Of a stretch of DNA of 64,000 bases, positions 1 through 12,300 are shown piece after piece. The notes under the pieces were generated by a model. The model made no database searches. It had not been told where the DNA came from and saw only the letters and a list, made by a program, of their open reading frames with translations. Source of the stretch: Sipunculus nudus. Lineage: Eukaryota; Annelida; Sipuncula; Golfingiida; Sipunculidae. Position numbers and translations under genes: made by a program. How positions within the stretch are numbered: position 1 is the first letter of the stretch; every line of letters begins with the position of its first letter. Where the stretch lies: contig CM049307.1 in assembly GCA_026874595.1 (NCBI GenBank), forward strand, positions 74,376,643-74,440,642. The letters are read 5' to 3'.

Positions 1-3000
1 ATTTTTTTCATGGACCTCCCTGGATGTCAATATGGAAGATTCCAAGTCCATGGTTACGATTTGTGCCTGGTTAACAGACAGAGAGACAGACGGACGACGG
101 ACAAAGATTGGTCACTATAGCTTTAATGACATTCAGTCAGCTGAACCAAAAAATCTTAAAAAATCGAAAGAATACAGGTGGTGCCACCAGTCTGCAGAAA
201 CTGATGGAACATTCCATGACCAATATCCATGAAAAGAATTATGGTGATCAATGCATTAGTTTATCAGATACTTAAGCTTTTGTATCAAATTTTCCATTAT
301 TCAATGAAGATTCTAGGTCCAGTCTTTATGATTTGTGCCCTGTTCACATTTTTAAAGGTCTCAAAATAGAGGAAACAATTCGTAAAAATTGAAAAATTCA
401 GGTGGCGCCACCAGTCTGCAGAAACTGATGAAACATCTCATCATCAATACGTATGCCAAAAATCATGACCATCAGTGATGTAGTTAATGAGGTATTGAAG
501 TTTTTGTATGAAATTTTTGACAATTCTGGGGGGTAATTTGGGGCCCCATAGCTTGAAGGATATGGGTAGCAGAGACCTAATTTCAGGTTTCCATTGAGAC
601 TTTCCATGGGTCTCTAAGTGTGTCGAGAATGAAGATACTAGGTCCAGTCGTTACGATTTGTGCCACGTTAACAGATGACAGCATCCTTAAAGGTCTCAAA
701 AATAGAGGAAAAAAATCGTAAAAAAATCTAACAATACAGGTGGCGCCACCAGTCTGCAGGAACTGATGGACCATCTGATCATCAATACGTATGCCAAAAA
801 TCATGACAATCAATGAGATATTGAAGTTTTTGTATGACATTTTTGACAATTCTGGGGGGTAATTTGGGGCCCCATAGCTCAAAGGATATGGGTAACAGAG
901 ACCTAATTTCTCGTTTCCAAGGAGATTTTTTCATTGACCTCTCAATGTCTCAAGAATGAAGATTCTAGGTCTAGTCTTTACGATTTGTGCCTTGTTAACA
1001 GATGTTCACATTTTAAAGGTCTCAAAAATAGAGAAAAAAATTCGTAAAAAAACAAAAAATACAGGTGGCGCCACCAGTCTGCAGGAACTGATGGAACATC
1101 TCATGATCAATATGTATGCAAAAAATCATGACCATCAGTGATGTAGTTAATGAGATATTGAAGTTTTTGTATGAATTTTTTTACTTTTCTGGGGGGTACT
1201 TTGGGGCCCCATAGCTCGAAGGATATGGGTAACAGAGACCTAATTTCTGGTTTCCAAGGAGATTTTTCATGGACCTCTCAGAATGCCAAGTTACAAGGTT
1301 CTAGGTCCAGTGGTTACGATTTGTGCCTGGTTAACGGACGGACAGACGGACAGACGGACGACGGACAAAGAGTGATCGCTATAGCTCAGATGACTTTCAG
1401 TCAGCTGAGCTAAAAATTGAAAAAAATACAGATGGCGCCACCAGACTGCAGAAACTGATGAAACACCCCATGATCAATATCAATGCTAAGAATCATGGTG
1501 ATCAATGCATTAGTTGTTCAGATACTTGAGGTTTTGTATCAAATTTTCCATTATTCTGGGGGGGGGGGTACTTCTGAGCCCAATAGCTCGAAGAATATGG
1601 GTAACAGAGGCCTAATTTGAGGTTTCCAAGGAAACTTTTTATGGGCTTCTCTGCATGTCAAGACAGAAGATTCTAGGTCTAGGCATTACGATTTGTGCCC
1701 TGTAAAATTCGTAAAAATCGAAAAAATACCAGTGGCGCCATCAGACTGCAGAAACTGATGAAACATTCCAAGATCAATATCCGCGCAAAGAATTATGGTG
1801 ATCATTGCAATAGTTTTTCAGATACTTGAGCTTTTGTATCAAATTTTCCATCATTCGGGGGGGGGTGTACTTGGGAGCCCCATAGCTCGAAGAAAATGGG
1901 TAACAGAGACCTTTTTCTAAGTTTCTAAGGAGACTTTTAATGGGCCTCCCTGCATGTAAAGAGAGAAGATTCTAGGTCCAGGCGTTACGATTTGTGCCCT
2001 GTTAACAGATGACCCCATCTTAAGGTCTCATAAATAGAGAAAAAAATTCGTAAAAATCGAAAAAATACAGGTGGCGCCACCAGACTGCAGAAACTGATGA
2101 AACATCCCATGATCAATATCCATACAAAGAATCATGGTGATCAATGCAATAGTTGTTCAGATATTTGAGCTTTTGTATCAAATTTTCCATTATTCTGGGG
2201 GGTACTTCTGAGCCCCATAGCTCAGAGGTTATGGGTAACAGAGACCTAGTTTCAGGTTTCCAAGGAGACTTTTTATGGGCCTCCCTGCATGTCAAGAGAG
2301 ACGATTCTAGGTCCAGTCATTAGGGTTTGTGCCCTGTTAACCGATGACCGCATCTTTTAATGTCTCAAAAATAGAGAAAAAAAACACGTAAAAATCGAAA
2401 AAATACAGGTGGCACCACCAGTCTGCAGAAACTGATGAAACACCCCATGATCCAAATCAATGCAAATAATCATGGTGATCAATGCAATAGTTGATCAGTT
2501 ACTTGAACTTTTGTATCAAATTTTCCATTATTCTGGAGGGTACTTCGGAGCCCCATAGCTCAGAGGTTATGGGTAACAGAGACCTAATTTCAGGTTTCCA
2601 AGGAGACTTTTTATGGGCCTCTCTGCATGTCAAGAGAGAAGATTCTAGGACCAGTCGTTACGATTTGTGCCCTGTTAACAGATGACTGCATCTTCAGAGG
2701 TCTCAAAAAAAGAGAAAAAAATTCGTAAAAATTGAAAAAATACAGGTGGCGCCACCAGTCTGCAGAACTGATGAAACACTCCATGATCAATATCCATGCA
2801 AAAAATCATGACCATCAGTAATGTAGTTAATGAGATATTGAAGTTTTTGTATGAAATTTTTGACTATTCTGGGGGGTACTTCGGGGCCCCATAGCTCGAA
2901 GGATATGGGTAACAGAGACCTAATTTCTCGTTTCCATAGACATATTTTTCATTGACCTCTCAATGTCTCAAGAATGAAGATTCTAGGTCCAGTCTTTACA

Positions 3001-3432
3001 ATTTGTGCCTTGTTAACACATGTTCACATTTTTAAAGGTCTCAAAAATAGAGAAAAAAATTCTTAAAAATTCGAAAAATACAGGTGGCGCCACCAGTCTG
3101 CAGGAACTGATGGAACATCTCATGATCAATATGTATGCAAAAAATCATGACCATCAGTGATGTAGTTAATGAGATATTGATGTTTTTGTATGAAATTTTT
3201 TACTTTTCTGGGGGGTACTTTGGGGCCCCATAGCTCGAAGGATATGGGTAACAGAGACCTAATTTCTGGTTTCCAAGGAGATTTTTCATGGACCTCTCAG
3301 AATGACAAGTTACAAGGTTCTAGGTCCAGCGGTTACCATTTGTGCCTGGTTAACGGACGGACAGACGGACAGACGGACGACGGACAAAGAGTGATCGCTA
3401 TAGCTCAGATGACTTTCAGTCAGCTGAGCTAA
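1..3432 (+). repeat. Tandem array of about ten 338-bp units (family A)
   Basis: The motif CAGGTGGCGCCACC and near variants recur at about 175, 399, 737, 1072, 1429, 1730, 2068, 2406, 2743 and 3081, mostly 335-338 nt apart. Each unit continues with CTGCAGAAACTGATG, a G-run followed by GCCCCATAGCTC, GGGTAACAGAGACCTAAT and GATTCTAGGTCCAGT. Two units also end in CGGACAGACGGACGACGG-type tracts and a short hairpin (1171-1413 and 3190-3432, nearly identical and 2019 nt apart), implying a six-unit higher-order repeat. The array probably extends left of the window. Short ORFs inside it are repeat translations, not genes. Confidence 0.92.
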
Positions 3433-4050
3433 AAATGTTTATGTCCTTTTACGGAATTTTGATAAATGATCTGTATTTCATGTCCTACATTCCCACATTT
3501 AATTGTTCAGTAATTTGCAATAAATCCTCGTGTAAGTTAGCCAACACCTATTCTGTACCATTACAGGGCCATGTGTATTATGTAACCCCGGTTACTGGCA
3601 GAGACTAATTAACGGTATGATTACATTTGCACTGATATTGTTCTTCACTCGACCTTTTTCATGAATATCTGTTAATCGGTGATGTTATGATAATCTTTGT
3701 TATGCTGAAAGAAATGTACACTTGGTAATAGTGAATAAGAACCCGGGGTCAAAATTAAAATTATAAAATATGTACACTCGTATGTAGGTAGCCTTCTCTC
3801 TAATAAGTTGAGTTACCCACAAACTCTCACAGCTCAGTCAGTTTTTGTCCATGCATATTAAGCCTAGTTGGTGTTCTATTGCTCCAAACAAAATGTTCAT
3901 TAACATATTATAGCATTCTTTAGTCAATATTCTTCGAACACTTGACTCATTTTTATACACATCAATATGATGCCTAATTAATCTTCATCATCAATGTCCT
4001 TTTTAAGTGATTTTTTCTTCAACGATGAGGGACCACGTGACATCTGTCCA
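3433..4050. other. Intergenic AT-rich sequence, nothing recognised
   Basis: No convincing ORF, RNA gene or repeat is visible between the end of the family A array and the AACCAA/TTGGTT-rich element. Confidence 0.5.
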
Positions 4051-4059
4051 GCCTTCGTA

Positions 4060-4445
4060 CACACTCAAAAACAGATTGGTTAAATATGTAACCAATTTAA
4101 TTGGTTAAGCCAATTTTGGTTGTTTTAACCAAGATATTATTTATTTTAACCAACGCATTGTTTAAGTCCAAGATCGGGCGGAATTTGTGTTTCCCCCTTA
4201 AAACCAACACCAAAGCAACCCGAAACTGACGAATGACTTATTAGAAGACTTCCAATCAATCTAGAGAATAAAACAACTGAAAAGGGGACTGAAAGTAGCA
4301 GTGTACACATAAATGTGTTCACTAGTCTGACCACCTGGAACTTCTGATTTAACCATGTTGTTTTGGTTGACCTCAGCCAAAGTACATTGGTTGAGAATAA
4401 CCAAATTATTTTGGTCAAACTGACCAATTATGTAGGTTTAAAGGA
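4060..4445. repeat. Element rich in interspersed TTGGTT and AACCAA motifs
   Basis: At least ten TTGGTT, AACCAA or close variants occur on both strands, clustered at the two ends (4076-4155 and 4355-4430) around a less repetitive core. This looks like a small non-autonomous element with motif-rich, mutually complementary ends. No TSD could be fixed. Confidence 0.45.
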
Positions 4446-4457
4446 TCAGCTGTGTTG

Positions 4458-4552
4458 CAGGGGCGTAGCCAAGGGGCTACCCCCCCCCCCCCCCCTCCCC
4501 GCCCCGGTCACATCCAGTACTCGCCGTCCTTTCGGAATTTCACTTAATCTAA

Positions 4553-4618
<66 letters not shown>

Positions 4619-4700
4619 TTAAATCAGTGGCGGATATATGCTATTAGTGACGATTCAAGAGGGGGCGCCTTCGGCGCGCGACCCCCGGTGAGCTACAAAA
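4458..4700. mobile_element. hAT-like MITE termini around an (AT)n microsatellite
   Basis: CAGGGGCGTAGCCAAGGGG followed by a long C-run at 4458, an (AT)n tract of about 60 nt at 4555-4614, and a second terminus-like start CAGTGGCGGATATATG at 4625 with a G-rich/C-rich stem (GGGGGCGCC ... GCGCGACCCCC). These are typical ends of short hAT-type MITEs in invertebrate genomes. Probably two overlapping or nested remnants. Confidence 0.5.
4555..4614. repeat. (AT)n microsatellite
   Basis: About 30 uninterrupted AT units inside the 4458-4700 transposon remnant. Confidence 0.95.
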
Positions 4701-4864
4701 TCTCTCATTTTAATCTAATTTCCGAATTTCGGGAATAATATTCCTTTTTCATATTTCTTATTATTAATAAACTATTAGGCTTTATTTAAGTTATCTGCAG
4801 TTACAATTACCTTCAAATTTATTAGTTGAGTATAAGGATATTTATGATCAGCTGCAGAACAACT

Positions 4865-5010
4865 GCAGATCGATCGAGCACTGAGCCGTGGTTGGGGTGG
4901 ACCGTGAACAATCTTACGGCTCCTCTGGTGATACCGGTACTCAAACTCGCGATCTGTGTTGAGCTCTTAGTAGTCCTGTGTGCTGTCGAGACCACGAAAT
5001 CCGGTATAAT
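4865..5010 (-). mobile_element. Possible tRNA-derived SINE remnant
   Basis: Read on the minus strand the segment contains a tRNA-like T-arm (TCGCGAGTTTGAGTACCGG, resembling a B box) about 35 nt after CAGCACACAGGACTACTAAG. The match is weak and no tail or TSD was found. Confidence 0.25.
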
Positions 5011-5470
5011 CCAAAATTTAACATAATAATTCAGTTACTTCTCCACGAGCATTCAGTTTAAAAGATAATATTTTGATATTAACAAGCTTGATTGCGCTTT
5101 TGCGCCATTGAATCATAACTACATAACGCAAAGACATTAGGGAACAGTTTTTCAGGAACAGGATATCCTCATTTTTTTGTACACGGGTGAAATCATAACC
5201 TCTTTTGCCTAGATAAAAAAATCGCTGACCCCTAAATCAAAAACTGTAGCATTTAGATTGTTCGTCTATTGCATGAACATTGCCTGCAGCAGTCCTGCAA
5301 AATATCTTAATGATGGAGGAAGCTGTATAAAACAAACTGGCTAACTGAATTCTTTAACATATATGTTAGATGTGCATGCACGTGTGATTTTATTCTAAAT
5401 GCTAATAGGTACTTTATATGTAAAGAAAAAATTCCTGCTTGACAGGATATTGTTAATTAATGCAAGTTCT

Positions 5471-5644
5471 CAGCGGCGGATCTAGAAATTAGGAAAAGGG
5501 GGGTCCAACCCAGGGGGACTAATGAAATCCCTGAAATAAAGGTCCAAAGGCCCGGGAGGGGGAGGTCCAGGCTGCAAAACTTTTTCTGAAACCCCCTGCC
5601 CCTACCCCCCACCCCCCTCCGGATCCGTTTCTTGTATTGTGTGA
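5471..5644. mobile_element. hAT-like MITE remnant
   Basis: Starts CAGCGGCGGATCTAGAAATT and ends with a C-run then CTCCGGATCCGTTTCTTG, an imperfect inverted repeat of the start. Internal G-rich and C-rich tracts fit the same CAGGGGCGGATCC-type family seen elsewhere in the window. Confidence 0.5.
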
Positions 5645-8150
5645 GCAGAAAATGGGAAAATATTTATAAAGATCAATATGACGGAATAAGGTACCGTTAA
5701 CCTAAGTAGCAATATTGCATGCACAACGCGTATACGCGTTAGAGCTTGAGCATCCCGCTTTTAAACATTTATTTGCCTAACGCATGTTGAGAAATGTATT
5801 ATTTAGAGGTTTTATAAATATTTATGCCCGAGGGCCTTTACTCTCAACTAGCTGTTTGCTAGAACACCATGCCTGGCTTGTCTGGCACCGACAGACACAG
5901 GATTGTGTGTTACCAGGTTTTCTTGCATGCAGACAGTAAGTATTTCTATTTTGTTTGGGGGGTATATAATATTACAATAGTCCCTGCAGGAAGATCGAAT
6001 TTTATGCACACTACAGGACATATATCTACCTCCCATTTATATATATTTTTTTTAAACATATGTTGTCAATTGTTTAAGAATATATTCAATTTTTATTTTA
6101 ATTTCATTACTTTTATATTTATGCCTCCCTCGTAGGCAGGGGAAGTTTATAGGGATTGAGTTTATTTCTTTAAAATTTTTAGTTTTATCATTTTTGTCCT
6201 TTCTTCTGCTAGTGATGAATATATCACATATTCTGAAGCAAGACCTTAAATCAAAAACTTAAAATGTTCATGTTTTACATGCATCCTTTAATTAGGGATG
6301 AAGACATGATGAATCTACTGTTGAGCCAAAGCTTTCTTATTCTAGACCTAAACCCAAGGAATACTTTAACGTACAGATTACCCCTTTTTGTGCAGTTACC
6401 AGTGGAAATGTGTTTTGTTATTCAGGATGTGTACAGTTCCAAAAATTTTAAGACAGACTAAAAATAAACATTTTTTCCCATGAGTAAATAATTCAGTTTC
6501 ATCACTCATATCAAAGCATCATGAAACTGGCTTAGGTAAGAGTTTGCAAACATATTGTTATACGTCCGTAAAAATTTTGTTAAATATTAATTCACAATTG
6601 ATTCATATTGTATTAAAAGATAAATGTAAGATATATTATATATATACAAACTTGAGGTCAGCTTGTCACATTGGTTCAGACTTAAAATTAAATTCCAATG
6701 TCTCTGATGACCCTTGGTTTCTTGGCTTTAATTTCTTTATACAGTTGGGCCAAAATAAAAGCGCATTTTATGCCTACGGGCAATGCTTGATTTTAAGTTT
6801 GTGCATCTCTAAAACTTTAAATACCCTTCCTAAACCAATGCACACTGAAAGTCATCATATTTGCAGGTACGAATATTGTCAGTTCCCGATAGGTTAGGGC
6901 CTTAATCTGATGCCCAATCGTTTATTCGCAAGGAACGTTTCAAATGCAAGTTGACTTAATTCATTTAAGATGTTCATTAAACGTGTGTGACCCGCAAAAC
7001 GTTATTGGAACTCCCGCAAGCTGTCCAAAGGCTCCCTTTCTTACCACTTGTCACTGATTTCACCTAAGGATAATGTTTTCTAATTTATCTGTAAAAGATT
7101 TTCCTAATTAAAAATTTGTCAAATAGATGGTAAAGACCTTTCTATGAACAAATATACCAAAAATCAGGCAAACATGAATCTCATACCCAATGGGACAACA
7201 GGAGTCGCAGTATTTTTCAGCATAATCAGTAAATATTTAACGGGCGATCATGTTAATTTATATTAACACAAAAATTGTGCGTTAAGGTATATACTTTTAA
7301 TTTATATCGAAAACAAGATTTCTTCACCAAGCTCATGTACTGTAAACACATGAGTTTTACAGTATACAACATTTCCTGGTCAAATCGTTTGTCTTCATTC
7401 CTGCATAGCCTCAGTCTTCAGCAAAATGTAGTATCTTTTTTTCTAAAATTTTCATAAATGTTACAATTTTTATTCTGAAACTACTGTACTACTACTTCGA
7501 CAACTGGCATAACATACAAGGTCTGCCGTTGCACTCATTAGTTCTATGAAAGTACCTGGTCAGGGTTGGGACAGTATTAGTTCTTTTATAACATGATAGT
7601 GATCCAAAAAAAATATCGCGATATATCATGATATCATAAGACCAGTATCTGCCACTTATCATGATATATCAATCTTCGGTAGTTTCCGCCGTATAACTAG
7701 AACAACCTATACGCCGTAAAATCCCCAGAATTTCGGCGAATACAATTCTGTCATTTTGTCAAACACCCTCATATTGAACATACGATATCCATATATTTTT
7801 GACATTTTAATGATTATTTTATATAGAATTTCATGCCATGTATTAACATAAACACGATATTTGAAAACAAATGAATATCTTAACAAACAAAGACCCTGGC
7901 GATGTCATTATCATGTTTGAGTGCTAAAACTGTGAATAAGACCAACATCATGATATAGCAATAATAGGGAAGGTGACGATATGATGCTCACAGTTGTCAG
8001 AGATTGTGATAACCCCGATATCAGTTATCTAAATAAATCAATGCCAACCGTTGTGTAACATACCAATAGGACTGACGTGTCTGATAAATACATAAAATAC
8101 TTTTCCATCCACTGAGATGTACAGAAATATCATATTAACCTTTTTTCATA
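5645..8150. other. Intergenic sequence; one ATATCATGATAT-rich stretch
   Basis: No supported gene. Between about 7561 and 8010 a start CAGGGTTGGGACAGTA is followed by repeated ATCATGATAT-like motifs, which suggests an old hAT-type remnant. The rest is AT-rich unique-looking DNA with ORFs of at most 117 codons and no recognisable product. Confidence 0.4.
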
Positions 8151-8164
8151 TTTTAAATTACAAT

Positions 8165-8365
8165 TTATCCAAATAAAGCCATGTCTTCAACAATTTTAAT
8201 TATTTTGTATGTCACAGAAATTGCCTGGTAGACAAGGGATTCACCAGGGTAGGCAAGGTTTTCATAAAGAATGTTGTTTGGGACAGCAGACGCCATGTTG
8301 GTTACGGTATTGACTTCTAAGTTTTCCCTGTGGCAACACTCTATGCTCATAAAATATTCCGTCAA
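8165..8365 (-). CDS. Small ORF of unknown function, minus strand (doubtful)
   Basis: An ORF of 66 codons. An internal start at 8293-8295 in favourable context (AACATGG) would give 43 residues beginning MASAVPNNILYENLAYPGES. No family recognised. It faces away from another short ORF on the plus strand at 8451. Either could be a first exon of an unrecognised gene or chance. Confidence 0.15.
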   Translation of the reverse strand: MTEYFMSIECCHRENLEVNTVTNMASAVPNNILYENLAYPGESLVYQAISVTYKIIKIVEDMALFG

Positions 8366-8450
8366 TATATGCTCACCACATTTAGATCAAGGACTTACTT
8401 GATTGTGACACCATCTGTCACCAGTCTACAGAACCGGCAACAAAACAAAC

Positions 8451-8702
8451 ATGTCATATCGACGATCAAGTCATTTGTTTACTGTCGCTTTGGCAACGGT
8501 ACCGGCACACCCACGTGACCACGAAGAAGATATGTCTCTTGTTTTGGAAGAATTTTTTAATGACCATTCGGTATTCCCTGATTTTTACCATACATTAAAG
8601 AACTGCCGAGCAAGGAATATGAAATATATTCTACAGGAAAGATTTGTTGCACAAATTATCATTATTACATTTTACCTGCTAAACGTATTGCATACAGTGT
8701 AA
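8451..8702 (+). CDS. Small ORF of unknown function, plus strand (doubtful)
   Basis: 83 codons, starting MSYRRSSHLF, with an acidic middle (HEEDMSLVLEEFFNDH) and a hydrophobic end (IIIITFYLLN). A CACGTG E-box lies within it at 8512. No domain recognised; it may be chance, or an exon of something divergent from the minus-strand ORF 86 nt away. Confidence 0.15.
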   Translation: MSYRRSSHLFTVALATVPAHPRDHEEDMSLVLEEFFNDHSVFPDFYHTLKNCRARNMKYILQERFVAQIIIITFYLLNVLHTV

Positions 8703-9164
8703 CAATTAATTTGTTTTTCTATTTTCTGACAATCAATAAAACACTAAAGTAACATCTGAAAACTATGAAATTTTTTCAATGAGTATTAAAATAATACAGA
8801 GTGATTACCAATATCCAATAGTAAAGTAGTTGCTATTTCATTTCATAATTCAAACTAAATATACTACAACTGAATAAAGTGTAAAATAAGTTAACAAAAG
8901 TGAGTACAGTGGTCACTGACCAATAAAAAGATTCAAACTGATATCAATACTTTCTGCTCCTGGATAAATACGTCCGATCAGGAGAATTAATTCCTGTATT
9001 GTTTCCCACACTTGAAGCTGGCGATGTTCCAACTACCGTATAGATTACCCGGTGACGCCAGGCTTGGGGACACTATTGACTCCCATTCAATGAAATATTT
9101 ACTGCGTTTGCATAACGCTAAGCCATGCAGATCGTTTGGCTATGATCGATTGGCTGACTTGAGG

Positions 9165-9172
9165 TCACGTGA
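9165..9172. promoter_or_regulatory. E-box palindrome TCACGTGA upstream of the start codon
   Basis: A perfect 8-bp palindrome 135 nt before the ATG, of the type bound by bHLH-zip factors such as USF or TFE/MITF. No TATA box was obvious in a suitable place. Assignment as promoter element is inference; the transcription start is unknown. Confidence 0.25.
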
Positions 9173-9252
9173 TTACCTGCTGCGCGGAGACACAACCAGA
9201 AGAAGTTTGACGAGCAAAGAACTAACAGGGCAGACGGTCTAACAACAAAACT

Positions 9253-9258
9253 ATGTGA
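9253..9258 (+). promoter_or_regulatory. Start-stop mini-uORF (ATGTGA)
   Basis: An ATG followed at once by TGA, 48 nt before the main ATG and in the same frame. If it lies within the 5'UTR it would be a minimal upstream ORF able to stall initiating ribosomes. Transcript start not known, so function is speculative. Confidence 0.2.
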
Positions 9259-9306
9259 CGCCCTGACAAAAGATTATCTTCAGAGGTTCCTAGAACATCA
9301 TACAAA

Positions 9307-9339
9307 ATGAAAGCCCTACTTGTAATCAGCGCATTACTG
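9307..9339 (+). CDS. Exon 1: start codon and signal peptide core
   Basis: Eleven codons, MKALLVISALL, ending exactly at a GTGAGT donor (phase 0). The hydrophobic run continues into exon 2. The same frame is closed upstream by a TGA at 9256-9258, so this ATG is the only in-frame start before the hydrophobic segment. The context AAAATGA has A at -3. A more upstream non-coding exon cannot be excluded. Confidence 0.72.
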
Positions 9340-12300
9340 GTGAGTAAATATGTTCCGTGTATATCGCCTTAATATTGAATATGTTTCTTTCTTTTCTTTG
9401 TAAATATTTATAATTTGGAAAAGTTGCTTTCAAAGGGAAATGAAAGTATAATCACTAAACAATATATTCAAGTGACTTAGAATAAAATTTGCTTCTTTTT
9501 GTTATGTACGTTAACCATACGGGATTTCAGAAGAAATATATTTCAACGGCTTACAATTCATGAATCAGCGAATTGGCATGTGTTTAATATGGAATGCCTC
9601 AGATCTTAACATTACATTCGAATACCAATCCCATGGCAAACGCTAGGGCATGCTTTACATATAAACAAAACCACAAATATTACAAGTCCCCGAATATTGG
9701 GTGTTAAATATGTATGGACCCCTGTCATTTTAATATAAATACTCTGCTGTCGTCCTCGGAAGGAGGTATATAAAATACGTAAACTTTCAGTACGGTGAAA
9801 CTGCCTGAGATTCTTAGACATCCAATCGTCGCATATGACATTATTTAGCTTTAATGCTTATCTTGATAAAATTCACCAAGGAGAATCGAAATAACTTGGC
9901 CAGAATATTAATCTCCAGTTTCATACTCATATTTAGCTTATGAATGGCTACACTTCACAAACAAGCAAAAAACAGGTTTAGTTTCGAACGAAATTTACGT
10001 CATTAATACATGTCATAGAAGAAGGAGCTAAAATATTATAAATGGTTTAAGAGCGTATACTGGCAACTGTGATTACATTTTAAAGTATAAACAATATTTG
10101 AAATGTGTCACACAGTCAATAAAAGGTTAGAAAAAAGTCGTCCCAACTTTGTCTTCCCTCAAACGCCGGCGAATCATCCCCATTCTTGAAGATAAATTGA
10201 CGCCACTGACTACACGGGTTCAATCTGGAACCTTATTATGAGTTATGATCTTTGAAAAAAAACCTCCAAGTGCCAGATCCTTTTCACTGCGAAAACTGTT
10301 CCTTCATGAACCATGGGTCCATACAGAACCATGTTGGTTCTTATAGAAAAACCCACAAAATCTATTTTCTTAGAGTATCTGGGTATTATCCGCGTGGAAT
10401 ACTTCTCTAATTGCGACCTTAAATAGCAGAATTTTGCATGGAATTTTATCAATGATTGCTCATAAACCGGATTCGTCTTAATTTGGTGTACCATTCCGAG
10501 TAAAATCCTTTCATTTATAAATAATCCAAAACATTTTTTTTATTCATACCGGACCCCATAAACCGTCTTTTTTTTCAACCCGGGTACAGTATACCTTCTA
10601 ATGGTATTCGTATCGATGAAATTTTTATTCATTTTCATAATATTAAAATACAAATATGACAAAATTTGAAACACTTCCTTATCTGCTAATCTATCCTTTC
10701 TTTCTTCCGTAAATTTGATATTGATTTTTTTACGGCAAATATATTACTTATTATTTTAACATCTGGGGATATTGTTATTGAATTTATCATGCAGGAGACC
10801 AATAAAATTGCCTCCTTCTTATACAGCGAGCTTACAATAACTCATTATTTTTATATACAATTTCAATCATTTCAATGTATATTGATAAATTAAAATAGCA
10901 ATTTAACAAACCATATATCATTTGAAAGAGTGCAGAGTTGAGTTTAAAATGAAGTATACTTTATGGTTCCAACCATAAGGAATTAAAATTTTATAAATTT
11001 TAGAAACTCTAGAAAGGGCCCTTCTAATGACCGTATTTATTGTAATCTTTGTCAACATTGGTAATTTTCCCGTCTCTTTGAGTGCCCCATTTTATGGTGT
11101 TACGGAGTGACATAAAAGCGGACCGAACTGTATCGCTTGTAAAGCTTGATTTCCTAGCAAAGCGGTTAGAACGCCGGACATGTGCGCCCCCGACATGGGT
11201 TCGAATCCCGGAGCGGCCCGATATTTTCCACTGAGCGATTTGTCTTTGTAACACTGGCAAATCTTCTACATAAAATCTTTCACGTGAATAATTCAGATTA
11301 TTATCATACTGGCCCGTATCATACATTTGCCATATTTTATGAACCCCGCCTCGTATGCAGTAACATCGCCCTCCTGTCATACAGAAGCACTTTATACGTC
11401 CGTGTGTGTTATTTACCAATACATATATATAACTAGCAATCTGAATCTTGATGACACACCTGGATCCGGAGCATGTGCCGGATCCACATCAAATGTAATC
11501 AATTCTTCATTGGCCCCTTCCCGAAGTGCCCTGAAAATTGTATGAAATTGCGTTCATGATCGCGTGAGTTATGTTATGAAAAACACACAAACACACGAAC
11601 GTGAATGAACTTATACCCTCCTGACAGAAGCAAATATTAATATCTCAAAGAAGAGATATGATACTCCATGCTTGTAAACATAAAGCAAGCAAGTCAATTT
11701 ACCTCTCTGTGACAAACATGACAGCTGTAATATGTCAGGACTTGTTTTGTGACCAGACAACCAGCCATCGATCAATTAACCTGTTTGGTAATCGGTTGTA
11801 CATGGTCCGCGCGTGACCACAGGTCCCCGTGTCTAAAGCCAGAACATTAATAGTAAATGTTGGCATGTAATCATACTCCCGTACGTGCACTTCTGTTGTC
11901 CTCATAACGATCGTCGACCGCCAGCGGAGCAAACGACACATACAAGAATATCAGCGACATATTCAGTTAATGTTGGTTGAAATTGATACATTTTAGCAAG
12001 GTGTGTGCAAATATTATATTTGCTCACCTCCATTCTTAATTTCAAAGAAAAAGGGTGTGTTTTATTTACCCCTTTCAAAAACCGTGTAATTCTGAAAACA
12101 GGGTCTGCACGAATCGATTTATGCATATTTTTACCTGCTATTCCCCAGTGTTGATGACCGAACGTCGTGTAGGTGCATAAATGCAGGGATTATAAAATAA
12201 ATAATTTGAAAGACCATGTATACACCGCTTTTACACAGCAAAGGTAAATCATATAAAATGATAGTTTGTATTCTCATGATTTAAATAAAATATTTTAAAC

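Noticed and set aside
1171-3432. Two nearly identical 80-codon ORFs (1171-1413 and 3190-3432)
   Set aside because: They are the same segment of the family A repeat and therefore not independent genes.
4363-4647. 94-codon ORF with an IYIYIY run
   Set aside because: It is a read-through of the (AT)n microsatellite.
11024-11419. 131-codon minus-strand ORF
   Set aside because: It overlaps the tRNA-derived SINE in reverse and shows no recognisable product.
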